Below, one piece after another: positions 7,187 through 13,364 of a stretch of 13,636 nucleotides of DNA. The stretch is from UKL13-2 sp043793345 (lineage in GTDB: Bacteria > Pseudomonadota > Gammaproteobacteria > Burkholderiales > Usitatibacteraceae), in the NCBI GenBank assembly GCA_043793345.1, contig JAYVXF010000238.1, positions 1-13,636 on the forward strand. Reading direction: 5' to 3'. Each line of letters starts with the position of its first letter. The stretch's first letter is position 1. The notes beneath the pieces were generated by a model. The model was not told the origin of the DNA, searched no databases, and worked only from the letters and a program-made list of their open reading frames with translations. Made by a program: the position numbers and the translations under genes.

Positions 7187-7648
7187 ATGTTCAACGTCAT
7201 TCTTTATCGCCCGGAAATTCCGCCCAACACCGGCAATGTCATTCGGCTCTGCGCGAACACCGGTGCGACGCTGCACTTGGTGCATCCGCTCGGTTTTGAA
7301 TGGGATGACGCGCGTGTCAGGCGTGCAGGGCTTGACTATCACGAGTTTGCCAACGTGCAACATCACCCAAGCTGGATGGCCTGTCGTGAGGCGCTGAAAG
7401 ACTCGCGAATATTCGCAGTGGAAACGCGCCACGGGTCGCGCTATGACAAGCTCTCGTTCAAGGCCGGTGACAGTTTTTTATTCGGGCAGGAGACCGCCGG
7501 ACTGCCAGCAGACATCATGGATGAATTCAGCGCAGAGCAGCGCGTGTGGTTGCCGATGCGGCCGAATAATCGCAGCCTGAATCTGTCGAATTCTGTCGCG
7601 GTGATGGTGTTCGAGGCGTGGCGGCAGCTGGATTTTGTGGGTAGCTAA
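7187..7648 (+). CDS. trmL: tRNA (cytidine(34)-2'-O)-methyltransferase
   Basis: TrmL (YibK) methylates the 2'-OH of the wobble base 34 in tRNA-Leu isoacceptors. The 153-residue protein matches the minimal SPOUT (knotted) methyltransferase fold without extra domains: IPPNTGNVIRLCANTGA (11-27), the FGQETAGLP motif (99-107) and the knot and SAM-binding segment LPMRPNNRSLNLSNSVA (122-138). Length is typical of the family. The ATG at 7187 lies 8 nt after comF, so the two likely form one transcript. It ends before a strong inverted repeat. Confidence 0.93.
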   Translation: MFNVILYRPEIPPNTGNVIRLCANTGATLHLVHPLGFEWDDARVRRAGLDYHEFANVQHHPSWMACREALKDSRIFAVETRHGSRYDKLSFKAGDSFLFGQETAGLPADIMDEFSAEQRVWLPMRPNNRSLNLSNSVAVMVFEAWRQLDFVGS

Positions 7649-7651
7649 TGG

Positions 7652-7698
7652 CCGCCATTGCCGCGAGTAACCACCAGGCTTACTCGCGGCAATGACGG
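7652..7698. terminator. Long hairpin between convergent trmL and hsp20
   Basis: CATTGCCGCGAGTAA (7656-7670) pairs perfectly over 15 bp with TTACTCGCGGCAATG (7680-7694) around a 9-nt loop. After one mismatch 3 more pairs form (7652-7654 with 7696-7698). No T run follows on either side. The position between two converging genes suggests a two-way terminator, but the form also resembles dispersed intergenic palindromes common in betaproteobacteria. Confidence 0.7.
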
Positions 7699-7707
7699 AA
7701 TTTGGCA

Positions 7708-8169
7708 TTACGCAATCGTCACGCGCTTGGCGCTAACCGGAATCTTTTTCGGCAACACCAGTGACAGCACGCCGTCGGCATATTTGGCGTGCACTGCCGC
7801 TTCATCAACATCTTGCGCGACGCTGAAAACGCGTGAAGCTTTACCGTAGAACCGCTCCGAATGCAGTAAGCGCTCGCCGTCCTTCGCGGCCTCCACCGGC
7901 CCACTGGTTTCACGCTTGATCTCGGCGACAATCGAAATTTCGTTCTTGTCGACTTCAACGTGAATATCATCTTTTTTCACGCCCGGCAGTATGGCGCTCA
8001 CCAGATAATTGGTCGCGTCTTCGCGTACTTCGATTTTGATCGGTGCCACGGCACTGCGCGCGTCCGTTGGCAGCGGCGCAAAAAAGCCCGCCAGCAAATC
8101 GTCGAGGCGATGTGGAAAACCGGCGGCGGTTGAATCCGAACGATTGTTTAAACGTACTGATGTATGCAT
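7708..8169 (-). CDS. Small heat-shock protein, Hsp20 family
   Basis: A 153-residue ATP-independent holdase chaperone that binds unfolding proteins in the cytoplasm. A variable N-terminal arm (1-40, MHTSVRLNNRSD) leads into the alpha-crystallin domain (about 43-140), with IKIEVREDATNYLVSAILPGVKKDDI and the strand motif ADGVLSLVLPKK. The C-terminal tail has an I-P-V anchor (IXI-type) used for oligomer assembly. The ATG at 8169 is chosen over the upstream in-frame ATG at 8223 because it has an AGGAG site 6-7 nt before it and lies just downstream of a sigma32-type promoter, whose -10 box overlaps the region of the earlier ATG. Confidence 0.92.
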   Translation of the reverse strand: MHTSVRLNNRSDSTAAGFPHRLDDLLAGFFAPLPTDARSAVAPIKIEVREDATNYLVSAILPGVKKDDIHVEVDKNEISIVAEIKRETSGPVEAAKDGERLLHSERFYGKASRVFSVAQDVDEAAVHAKYADGVLSLVLPKKIPVSAKRVTIA

Positions 8170-8210
8170 GTTGTGCTCCTGAAAAAGTGGTGTGGGATAG
8201 TACCCATTAG

Positions 8211-8237
8211 TTATGGGCCTCACGGTGAAATTTCAAG
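8211..8237 (-). promoter_or_regulatory. Sigma32 (RpoH) heat-shock promoter for hsp20
   Basis: On the minus strand CTTGAAA (8237-8231) is followed after 13 nt by CCCATAA (8217-8211). This agrees with the RpoH consensus CTTGAAA, 11-16 nt, CCCATnT. Transcription would begin near 8204, giving a leader of about 35 nt before the AGGAG site and ATG at 8169. Confidence 0.8.
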
Positions 8238-8297
8238 TCCGCGCCACGCACATATCGAATTCTTATAGACTTGCAATTGAAACCAGAGACCTTATTT

Positions 8298-8909
8298 ATG
8301 GGCACAGAAAAAAACGACAACCCACGTCAGAACCAATCGGCGTTGTTTGCTGAAATTGAATCGCATCGCAGTTACATGCTGCGCTTTGCCACTGCCAAGC
8401 TGCGCGATGCAGATCAGGCCGAAGAAGTTGTGCAGGAAGCCCTGCTGGCCGCACTTGACGGGATAGGCAGTTTTTCCAGGCAGTCAACGCTGCGAACCTG
8501 GGTCACGTCCATTCTCAAATTCAAAATCATCGACTTCCAGCGCCGCGTGATCGGCGAGCGTGCGCGTTTTGCGAGTGCTCCCACGGACGACGACTCGACC
8601 GACCCGGAATGGTTTGACAAAATGTTTGATGACACCGGGCACTGGCAGCCGAGGCTTCCAGAGTGGGCCAATCCCGATGGCGCTCTGGAGCAAAAGCAAT
8701 TTTTTGCGGTCTTCGAGAGTTGCATGGATAAACTGCCTCGCGCGGCAAGTCGGATATTTTTTAAACGCGAGGTAATGGGGATGGATACCGACGAAATTTG
8801 TAAGGAAGAGGAGATTACCGCGTCCAATTGTTGGGTCATGCTGCATCGCGCGCGCATGGCGCTGCGCGAATGCCTCGAACGCAACTGGTTTCAGGGAGCC
8901 AAGTCTTGA
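8298..8909 (+). CDS. ECF-type RNA polymerase sigma factor
   Basis: 203 residues. Region sigma2 spans about 20-88 (SYMLRFATAKLRDADQAEEVVQEALLAAL, then RTWVTSILKFKIIDFQRR, the -10 binding and core-binding parts). Region sigma4 spans about 135-192 (CMDKLPRAASRIFFKREVMGMDTDEIC and the helix-turn-helix TASNCWVMLHRARMALRECL). A 45-residue acidic, Trp-containing linker (EWFDKMF, HWQPRLPEW) joins them. This layout resembles the TIGR02943 group of sigma factors. The ATG at 8298 is preferred to a TTG at 8271. The gene overlaps a zinc-finger anti-sigma gene by 4 nt and precedes the bufferin genes, so it probably controls them; the inducing signal is not visible, copper or oxidative stress being reasonable guesses. 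Confidence 0.88.
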   Translation: MGTEKNDNPRQNQSALFAEIESHRSYMLRFATAKLRDADQAEEVVQEALLAALDGIGSFSRQSTLRTWVTSILKFKIIDFQRRVIGERARFASAPTDDDSTDPEWFDKMFDDTGHWQPRLPEWANPDGALEQKQFFAVFESCMDKLPRAASRIFFKREVMGMDTDEICKEEEITASNCWVMLHRARMALRECLERNWFQGAKS

Positions 8910-9124
8910 GTATTGAAAACATCGATCTGTCATGCAAGGAAGCGGCGCGGCTGATGAGCCATCGTCAGGATCGCGCGCTCTCGGAAGTTGAGACCGAGGA
9001 TTTGAAAGGTCATTTATTTGTTTGCCTTAGCTGCAGAAATTTCGGCAATCAATTGACGTTTCTGCGCACGCTCGCGCATCGATACGCAAATGACGGCCCA
9101 TCACCCGAAGACGCTCCCACCTAA
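8906..9124 (+). CDS. Zinc-finger anti-sigma factor
   Basis: 72 residues. It carries the zinc-binding anti-sigma motif: H36-x3-C40-x2-C43 (GHLFVCLSC) with C10 upstream, as in ZAS/zf-HC2 domain proteins that bind and silence their partner ECF sigma factor. There is no transmembrane segment, so it would act in the cytoplasm, like redox-sensing anti-sigmas in which thiol oxidation expels zinc and frees the sigma factor. The TTG at 8906 overlaps the sigma stop (TTGA), with AGGGAG about 9 nt before it, so the pair is translationally coupled and made in a fixed ratio. A longer frame opening at 8828 is a shadow of the sigma gene. The acidic tail (SPEDAPT) is unremarkable. Confidence 0.85.
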   Translation: MSIENIDLSCKEAARLMSHRQDRALSEVETEDLKGHLFVCLSCRNFGNQLTFLRTLAHRYANDGPSPEDAPT

Positions 9125-9200
9125 ATGTGTAAAATACTTGCATCTGCTTCGCGGCGTGGCACGTAAAGCTACGCATAGGCTGCTGGCAGCAGGTCAACAA

Positions 9201-9228
9201 AACCCTGACCACGGTCGTTAAGCGAATT
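9201..9228 (+). promoter_or_regulatory. Possible ECF-sigma promoter of bufA
   Basis: AACCCT (9201-9206) and CGAATT (9223-9228) are separated by 16 nt, resembling ECF promoters with an AACC-type -35 and a CGA-type -10. A CGAATT also occurs before the sigma gene (8256-8261), but its -35 partner there is poor. The assignment is tentative. Confidence 0.25.
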
Positions 9229-9280
9229 ATCCATGTCTGTGTCCGTGCATGTTCTCAAACCAATTGAAAAGGAACAAATA

Positions 9281-9586
9281 ATGAACAACAAATTGATCAT
9301 CTCCTCGGCGATCGCCGGACTCGTTGCGCTCGGCACCATCAGTGGCAGCGCGATGGCCCAGGAAAAAAAGGCCGAGAAAGAAAAATGTTTCGGCGTCGCC
9401 AAAAAAGCGGCCAACGATTGCGGTACCGCGAAGCACTCTTGCGCAGGCAAGGCCGTCACCGACAATGTCGCGGAAGAATGGAAATTCGTCGCCAAAGGCA
9501 GCTGCGAAACAATGGGCGGTAAACTTAAAAAACCGGTCGCCGCCAGCGACTCGAAAGATGCGCCAAAAGCGCCGTACCCAGGCTAG
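9281..9586 (+). CDS. bufA: Bufferin-type RiPP precursor (DUF2282)
   Basis: 101 residues. The N-terminus is a Sec signal peptide (MNNKLIISSAIAGLVALGTI, cleavage after AMA at residue 26). The mature part has four cysteines: C36 (EKCFGVA), C47 (NDCG), C54 (HSCAG) and C75 (GSCETMGG), then a Lys/Pro-rich tail. This is the pattern of DUF2282 proteins, shown for bufferins to be modified by a DUF692/MNIO enzyme, the central cysteines becoming thiooxazole-type rings and the outer pair a disulfide; the product binds copper in the periplasm. The signal peptide serves as leader. The ATG at 9281 has an AAGGA site 8 nt upstream; an in-frame ATG at 9233 would spoil the signal peptide. A strong terminator follows, so most transcripts probably carry only this gene. 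Confidence 0.88.
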   Translation: MNNKLIISSAIAGLVALGTISGSAMAQEKKAEKEKCFGVAKKAANDCGTAKHSCAGKAVTDNVAEEWKFVAKGSCETMGGKLKKPVAASDSKDAPKAPYPG

Positions 9587-9604
9587 ATTTCAGCCACGAA
9601 CGAT

Positions 9605-9642
9605 GCCCTCCTGCCCGACCGCCGGGTGTGAGGGCTTTTTTT
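9605..9642 (+). terminator. Intrinsic terminator between bufA and bufB
   Basis: GCCCTC (9605-9610) pairs with GAGGGC (9630-9635). An inner stem CCCG (9614-9617) pairs with CGGG (9623-9626), joined by a 3-nt by 3-nt internal loop that can form G-U pairs. Seven T residues follow (9636-9642). This is a strong rho-independent terminator placed inside an operon, only 9 nt before the bufB ATG. Confidence 0.85.
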
Positions 9643-9651
9643 ATTGACGCC

Positions 9652-10503
9652 ATGTTTCCATCCACCGCGATCGACCCCAGCCGCGCAGGCATTGGCCTGC
9701 GAACGCCGCATTATCAGTCGATCCTCGCATCGCGACCGGACGTGGCCTTTCTCGAAGTGCATAGCGAGAATTTTTTTGGTGACGGCGGCCAGCCGCTGAA
9801 ATATCTGGCGCGATTTCGTGAGGATTATGCCGTTAGCACCCACGGGGTTGGCCTCTCGCTCGGCTCGACCGATGCGCTTGACCGTGAGCACTTGCGAAAG
9901 CTGAAACGGCTGGTCGACTGGATCGAGCCCGCGCTCATCTCCGAGCACCTTTGCTGGGTCGGCGTGAATGGACGTTTCCTTAATGATCTGCTGCCGCTTC
10001 CCTACACCGTCGAATCGCTCGACCACGTCGTGAGTCGCGTCAATGAGGCGCAGGATTATTTGCGCCGTGACATCATGATTGAAAACGTATCGAGCTATCT
10101 CGCATTCACCGAATCGACCATTCCGGAATGGGAATTCGTGCGCGAAGTTTCACGGCGCAGTGGCTGCAAAATTTTGCTCGATGTGAATAATATTTACGTC
10201 AATGCCAGCAATCATGATTTTGATGCCCGTATCTACCTCGACGCGATCCCCATCGGCAGCGCCGGTGAAATCCATCTCGCCGGATTCGAAGATACCGGTG
10301 ACGTCCTGATCGATACGCATGGTGCTGCCGTGAGCGATGATGTGTGGCGCTTGTACGAGCACGCGATTGCCCGCTTTGGCCATGTGCCGACCCTGATTGA
10401 ATGGGATACCGATATCCCGGCGTTGGCGGTGCTGCTCGATGAAGCGCAGAAAGCCAACCATATCCTCGATAAACATGCAGAGAGGGTTGGCAATGCTGCG
10501 TGA
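9652..10503 (+). CDS. bufB: MNIO-family (DUF692) RiPP-modifying oxidase
   Basis: 283 residues, typical DUF692 length, forming a TIM barrel with two or three non-haem irons. Family signatures in order: GIGLRTPHY (13-21), EVHSENFFG (35-43), STHGVGLSLGS (62-72, H64), SEHLCW (97-102, H99), ENVSSYL (144-150), LLDVNNIYVNASNH (175-188), EIHLAGF (206-212, H208), DTHGAAVSDDVW (221-232) and LIEWDTDIP (248-256). The His, Asp, Asn and Glu in these are the likely iron ligands. Relatives (MbnB, bufferin BufB, HvfB) oxidise cysteines in a partner peptide using O2. Start ATG 9652 is the first codon after the terminator; its ribosome site is poor, consistent with low expression. A GTG at 9628 lies inside the terminator stem. 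It overlaps bufC by 11 nt. Confidence 0.92.
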   Translation: MFPSTAIDPSRAGIGLRTPHYQSILASRPDVAFLEVHSENFFGDGGQPLKYLARFREDYAVSTHGVGLSLGSTDALDREHLRKLKRLVDWIEPALISEHLCWVGVNGRFLNDLLPLPYTVESLDHVVSRVNEAQDYLRRDIMIENVSSYLAFTESTIPEWEFVREVSRRSGCKILLDVNNIYVNASNHDFDARIYLDAIPIGSAGEIHLAGFEDTGDVLIDTHGAAVSDDVWRLYEHAIARFGHVPTLIEWDTDIPALAVLLDEAQKANHILDKHAERVGNAA

Positions 10504-11275
10504 GACGCAAATTGCTTTTGCTGATGCACTGCTGGCCCGCGACGCTTACGCCACCGGCGATGCCGCTGCGCGCATAGATGCGGGCAGGTTGTCCGCGACG
10601 CGACGCCTGGAAATTTATCGGCACAATGTTTTCGCCAATCTGCGTGGCGGTTTGCAGGATATTTATCCGGTGGTTGTGAGCGTGGTTGGGAAGACATTTT
10701 TTAACACGGCGGTCGATGAATTTGTGCGCCAGCATCCGTCCCAATCGGGAGACCTCAATCAATACGGCGGCGAGTGGGCCGCATTTCTTGCTGCATATCC
10801 ACACGCGCAAGAGTTACCCTATCTGCCCGATGTGGCGCGCCTTGAGTGGGCGTGGCATCAAGCGTTTCACGCGGCTGATGCGAGCGCATTCGATCTGGCG
10901 CGATTGGCGGCAATGCCCGCTGAAGAACATGCGGCCTTGCGATTCAAGTTGCATCCGGCGGCGCGTTTGATCCAATCGGATTTTCCGCTGCTGCGGATTT
11001 GGCAAGTGAATCGGCCGGCGTTTGCGGGCGACATGACGGTCGATTGGGATGCATCTGGCGACACCTTGCTCGTCCACCGCGAAATCGTCGATGGCGTGGC
11101 GGTGATCATCAAACGCGTCACCGCTGGCGAGCATGCGTTTTTGCGCGCGCTACAGGAGCATGCAACGCTTGACGCCGCAGTCCGCGCGGCGGTTAGCGTA
11201 GACGCAACGTTTGAATTGCAAAGTTTCCTGCTCGATACTGTCCAGTCTGGTGTAATTGTTGATTGCATGCATTGA
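10493..11275 (+). CDS. bufC: MNIO partner protein (DUF2063)
   Basis: 260 residues. The N-terminal DUF2063 domain (about 5-100) shows RLEIYRHNVFANLRGGLQDIYPVV (38-61) and EFVRQHPSQSGDLNQYGGEW (76-95); a second domain of mixed helices and strands follows (HREIVDGVAVIIKRV) and ends in CMH. Pfam labels the first domain DNA-binding, but in bufferin, HvfC and MbnC-like systems the protein pairs with the MNIO enzyme and brings the precursor to it, and that role is more likely here. The ATG at 10493 lies within the last codons of bufB, with an AGAGAGG site just upstream, so the two subunits are translationally coupled. Confidence 0.9.
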   Translation: MLRETQIAFADALLARDAYATGDAAARIDAGRLSATRRLEIYRHNVFANLRGGLQDIYPVVVSVVGKTFFNTAVDEFVRQHPSQSGDLNQYGGEWAAFLAAYPHAQELPYLPDVARLEWAWHQAFHAADASAFDLARLAAMPAEEHAALRFKLHPAARLIQSDFPLLRIWQVNRPAFAGDMTVDWDASGDTLLVHREIVDGVAVIIKRVTAGEHAFLRALQEHATLDAAVRAAVSVDATFELQSFLLDTVQSGVIVDCMH

Positions 11276-11317
11276 TCGTAAACGTCAGGTGGCGATGCCG
11301 ATCTGAACGAACCTGCG

Positions 11318-11323
11318 TATAGT
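11318..11323 (+). promoter_or_regulatory. Possible -10 box before the PilJ-domain gene
   Basis: TATAGT (5 of 6 matches) lies 43 nt before the ATG at 11367, in the 91-nt gap after bufC. No good -35 box is seen at the right distance. A short AT-rich hairpin (TTCAAA 11323-11328 with TTTGAA 11339-11344) before a run of seven T (11348-11354) overlaps it and might instead end the buf transcript. Confidence 0.2.
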
Positions 11324-11366
11324 TCAAACCAGCATATTTTTGAAGCGTTTTTTTGAAAGTTAATCC

Positions 11367-12209
11367 ATGAATTTTGCTTGTCTAAAAGTGGCGCGACCCA
11401 TCCAATTTATTTTTACCGCAGTCATCCTTCTCCTCGGCGCTGGTGCCGTTGGGGCGCAGCAAAAGACACCGCAAAAAGCGCCGTCCGCCGTGAAGTTTGA
11501 CGGCGCGGCAGCACTAAACACCGCAGCGCGCCAGCCGATGCTCGCTGAGCGGGTCACCAAGTCGTTTTTGATGATCGGTCAAAAAGTAATGGAGTCGCGT
11601 TCGCGGCGGCAGTTGGACGAATCGATCAAACAGTTTGAGACCGGCTTAAAGACTTTACAGACTTCCGCGCCAACGCCAGAAATCAAGGAAAACTACCAGT
11701 TGCTTGAGCAATTATTCGATGAATTCAAAGGCATTACGTCGAAGCCTGCAAATCTTGAAAACGCGAAAACATTGGCCGAGCAAAATGAGGAGCTGGTATG
11801 GATTTCAACCAAGGGTGCGCAACTCATGCAAGCGCACACCAAATCGGCGCGCAGCGAATTGATCAGCACCGCAGGCGAGCTGCGCACGCTCACGCAGCGC
11901 ATCGCAAAACTATATTTGTTTCGCAGTATGGGCATCCGTTCCGAGGTCATTGTCAAGGATCTGAAAACGGCTGAATCAGACTACCGAGCCGATATCGAAC
12001 GCCTGCTGAAAGCGCCGCAGAACACCGCGCAGATCAAAAGTGAACTCGCGCTGGCCGAAACGCAATGGTTGTTTTTGAAGCAAATAATCGAGCGCCTCGA
12101 CGCCAACAAAACCTCGGCCATAGAGCTCGAATATGTCGCCAAGGCGTGCGACAATATTCTCGAGGTGATGGAGCGGGTGACGAAATTATATGAAGCAGTG
12201 AAGGCCTGA
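11367..12209 (+). CDS. Secreted protein with two PilJ-type sensor modules
   Basis: 280 residues. A signal peptide (hydrophobic core 12-28, cleavage near AVGA/QQ at 30) sends it to the periplasm; no other membrane segment is present. Two related helical units follow: AARQPMLAERVTKSFLM (53-69) and AGELRTLTQRIAKLYLF (169-185), each with the R/Q-x-L-x-x-R-x-x-K pattern of the PilJ N-terminal domain (PF13675), which forms the periplasmic helical bundle of type IV pilus chemoreceptors and nitrate sensors. Here there is no HAMP, kinase or methyl-accepting part, so it is a stand-alone sensor or binding protein of unknown ligand. The remainder is highly helical. It may be a separate unit from bufC, and cydB converges on it. 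Confidence 0.75.
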   Translation: MNFACLKVARPIQFIFTAVILLLGAGAVGAQQKTPQKAPSAVKFDGAAALNTAARQPMLAERVTKSFLMIGQKVMESRSRRQLDESIKQFETGLKTLQTSAPTPEIKENYQLLEQLFDEFKGITSKPANLENAKTLAEQNEELVWISTKGAQLMQAHTKSARSELISTAGELRTLTQRIAKLYLFRSMGIRSEVIVKDLKTAESDYRADIERLLKAPQNTAQIKSELALAETQWLFLKQIIERLDANKTSAIELEYVAKACDNILEVMERVTKLYEAVKA

Positions 12210-12222
12210 CGCAGCGCGCAGA

Positions 12223-12282
12223 GCTAAACTGCGGCTTCAACAGCAAATGCCTCCACGAGCCGCGCGGGTGCTTGAGTTTAGC
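12223..12282. repeat. Nested inverted repeat between convergent genes
   Basis: GCTAAACT (12223-12230) pairs with AGTTTAGC (12275-12282), and directly inside it GCGGCT (12231-12236) pairs with AGCCGC (12258-12263), leaving an 11-nt bulge on one side. No T run follows. It may be a terminator for the PilJ-domain gene and cydB, which converge here. The rest of the 12210-12355 gap shows no gene. Confidence 0.35.
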
Positions 12283-12355
12283 CAATTCGCCGCTCGCGCC
12301 GTTGGCTGGGCGCGCTTCACTTTGCTTACCCTTTGCGCGGTTGTCGCCACGTCAC

Positions 12356-13363
12356 TCAATAGTAAGTCAGCTCGCGCGCCTTACCCCAGAACACGCGGTA
12401 CGCAAAGATGTTGTAGCCAATAATGGCCGGCAACACGATCACAGTACCGATGAGCACAACCATCATTGATTCCGGGGCGGTGGCGGCATCCCAAATAGTG
12501 ATGCCGCCGCGTGGGCTGATGACCAGATTCGGGAACAGGCTGTAGGCCAGCCCCAAAAATGCCAGCACGAAAATACCAACCGTACCGACAAACGGCACCC
12601 AGCAGTAGCGATCAGCTTCGCGCGGTAGTGTGTGCAGCACGCGCCAGACCAGAAAAAAACAGGCGGCGGTGAGCAGCGGGATCGGGCTCAACCACAGCAG
12701 GTACGGCATCGTGAACCACTTGTCGAAAATGCTGCTGCTGACCAGTGGCGTCATCAGTGAAACTGCCGCGACACCGAGTGCGGTGAGCCACAGGCAGTTG
12801 CGCGCCCAGACGATCGCGCGCTTTTGTAATGCGCCATCGGTTTTCATGATCAGCCACGCCGCACCGAGCAGGCTATACGCTGCCGCGAGACAGCATGCGA
12901 TCAACACCGCGAAGGCTACGTTGATCCAGGTGTTCACGTAGCCGACGATGTGCATTCCCAGCATGTAGCCTTGCGCCAAACTGGTGAGCAGAGAACCAGC
13001 GTAGAAAGTGGCATTCCACGCGGGCTTGTGATCGGTAGGAGCCTTCACGCGAAAATCAAACGCGACGCCGCGCAAAATCAGGCCGCACAACATCAGCGCG
13101 ACCGGCAGATACAAGGCACCAAGGATAACGCCGTGCGCAAGCGGAAACGCCACCAGCAAAATGCCGATACCCAGCACCAGCCAGGTTTCATTGGCATCCC
13201 AGAAGGGGCCGATGGAAGAAATCATCACGTCCTTTTGCTCGTCGGTCGCCCGGCGCAGCAGTACGCCGACGCCAAGATCGTAGCCATCGAGCAGCACGTA
13301 AGCGAGCATCGCGAAGCCCATCAGCCCCATGAAAATCACCGGCAACCAGAATGCGGAATTCAT
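12356..13363 (-). CDS. cydB: Cytochrome bd-type quinol oxidase subunit II (CioB-like)
   Basis: 335 residues with about nine hydrophobic segments spanning the inner membrane. Subunit II supports subunit I of the bd oxidase, which reduces O2 to water with quinol and uses haems but no copper. Signatures are YVLLDGYDLGVGVL (near 23-36) and GPFWDANETWLVLGIGILLVAFP, then LYLPVALMLCGLILRGVAFDFR. The short length and these sequences fit the cyanide-insensitive (Cio) branch rather than the 378-residue E. coli CydB. The ATG at 13363 is chosen since AGGAG lies about 7 nt before it and it falls 1 nt after the cydA stop. No CydX-like small membrane peptide gene is visible after it. Confidence 0.93.
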   Translation of the reverse strand: MNSAFWLPVIFMGLMGFAMLAYVLLDGYDLGVGVLLRRATDEQKDVMISSIGPFWDANETWLVLGIGILLVAFPLAHGVILGALYLPVALMLCGLILRGVAFDFRVKAPTDHKPAWNATFYAGSLLTSLAQGYMLGMHIVGYVNTWINVAFAVLIACCLAAAYSLLGAAWLIMKTDGALQKRAIVWARNCLWLTALGVAAVSLMTPLVSSSIFDKWFTMPYLLWLSPIPLLTAACFFLVWRVLHTLPREADRYCWVPFVGTVGIFVLAFLGLAYSLFPNLVISPRGGITIWDAATAPESMMVVLIGTVIVLPAIIGYNIFAYRVFWGKARELTYY

Positions 13364-13364
13364 T

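Noticed and set aside
8170..8223. Longer hsp20 form starting at 8223
   Set aside because: The sigma32 -10 box lies at 8211-8217, so that start would not be in the transcript.
9180..9192. CTGCTG-G-CAGCAG palindrome before bufA as a regulator site
   Set aside because: It is short, of simple sequence, and has no second copy or known regulator match; chance is a fair explanation.
9233..9280. Upstream ATG for bufA
   Set aside because: It would put 16 residues before the signal peptide, whereas the ATG at 9281 has a good ribosome site and a normal signal peptide.
9628..9651. GTG start that would lengthen bufB by 8 residues
   Set aside because: It lies inside the terminator stem, and the added residues (RAFFIDA) come from the T run; family proteins start near the ATG at 9652.
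12034..12285. 83-codon minus-strand open frame after cydB
   Set aside because: It overlaps the PilJ-domain gene for most of its length and shows no family features.
12210..12355. CydX-like small peptide after cydB
   Set aside because: Short minus-strand frames here (for example a GTG frame beginning KRAQPTARAANW) lack the single hydrophobic helix of CydX.
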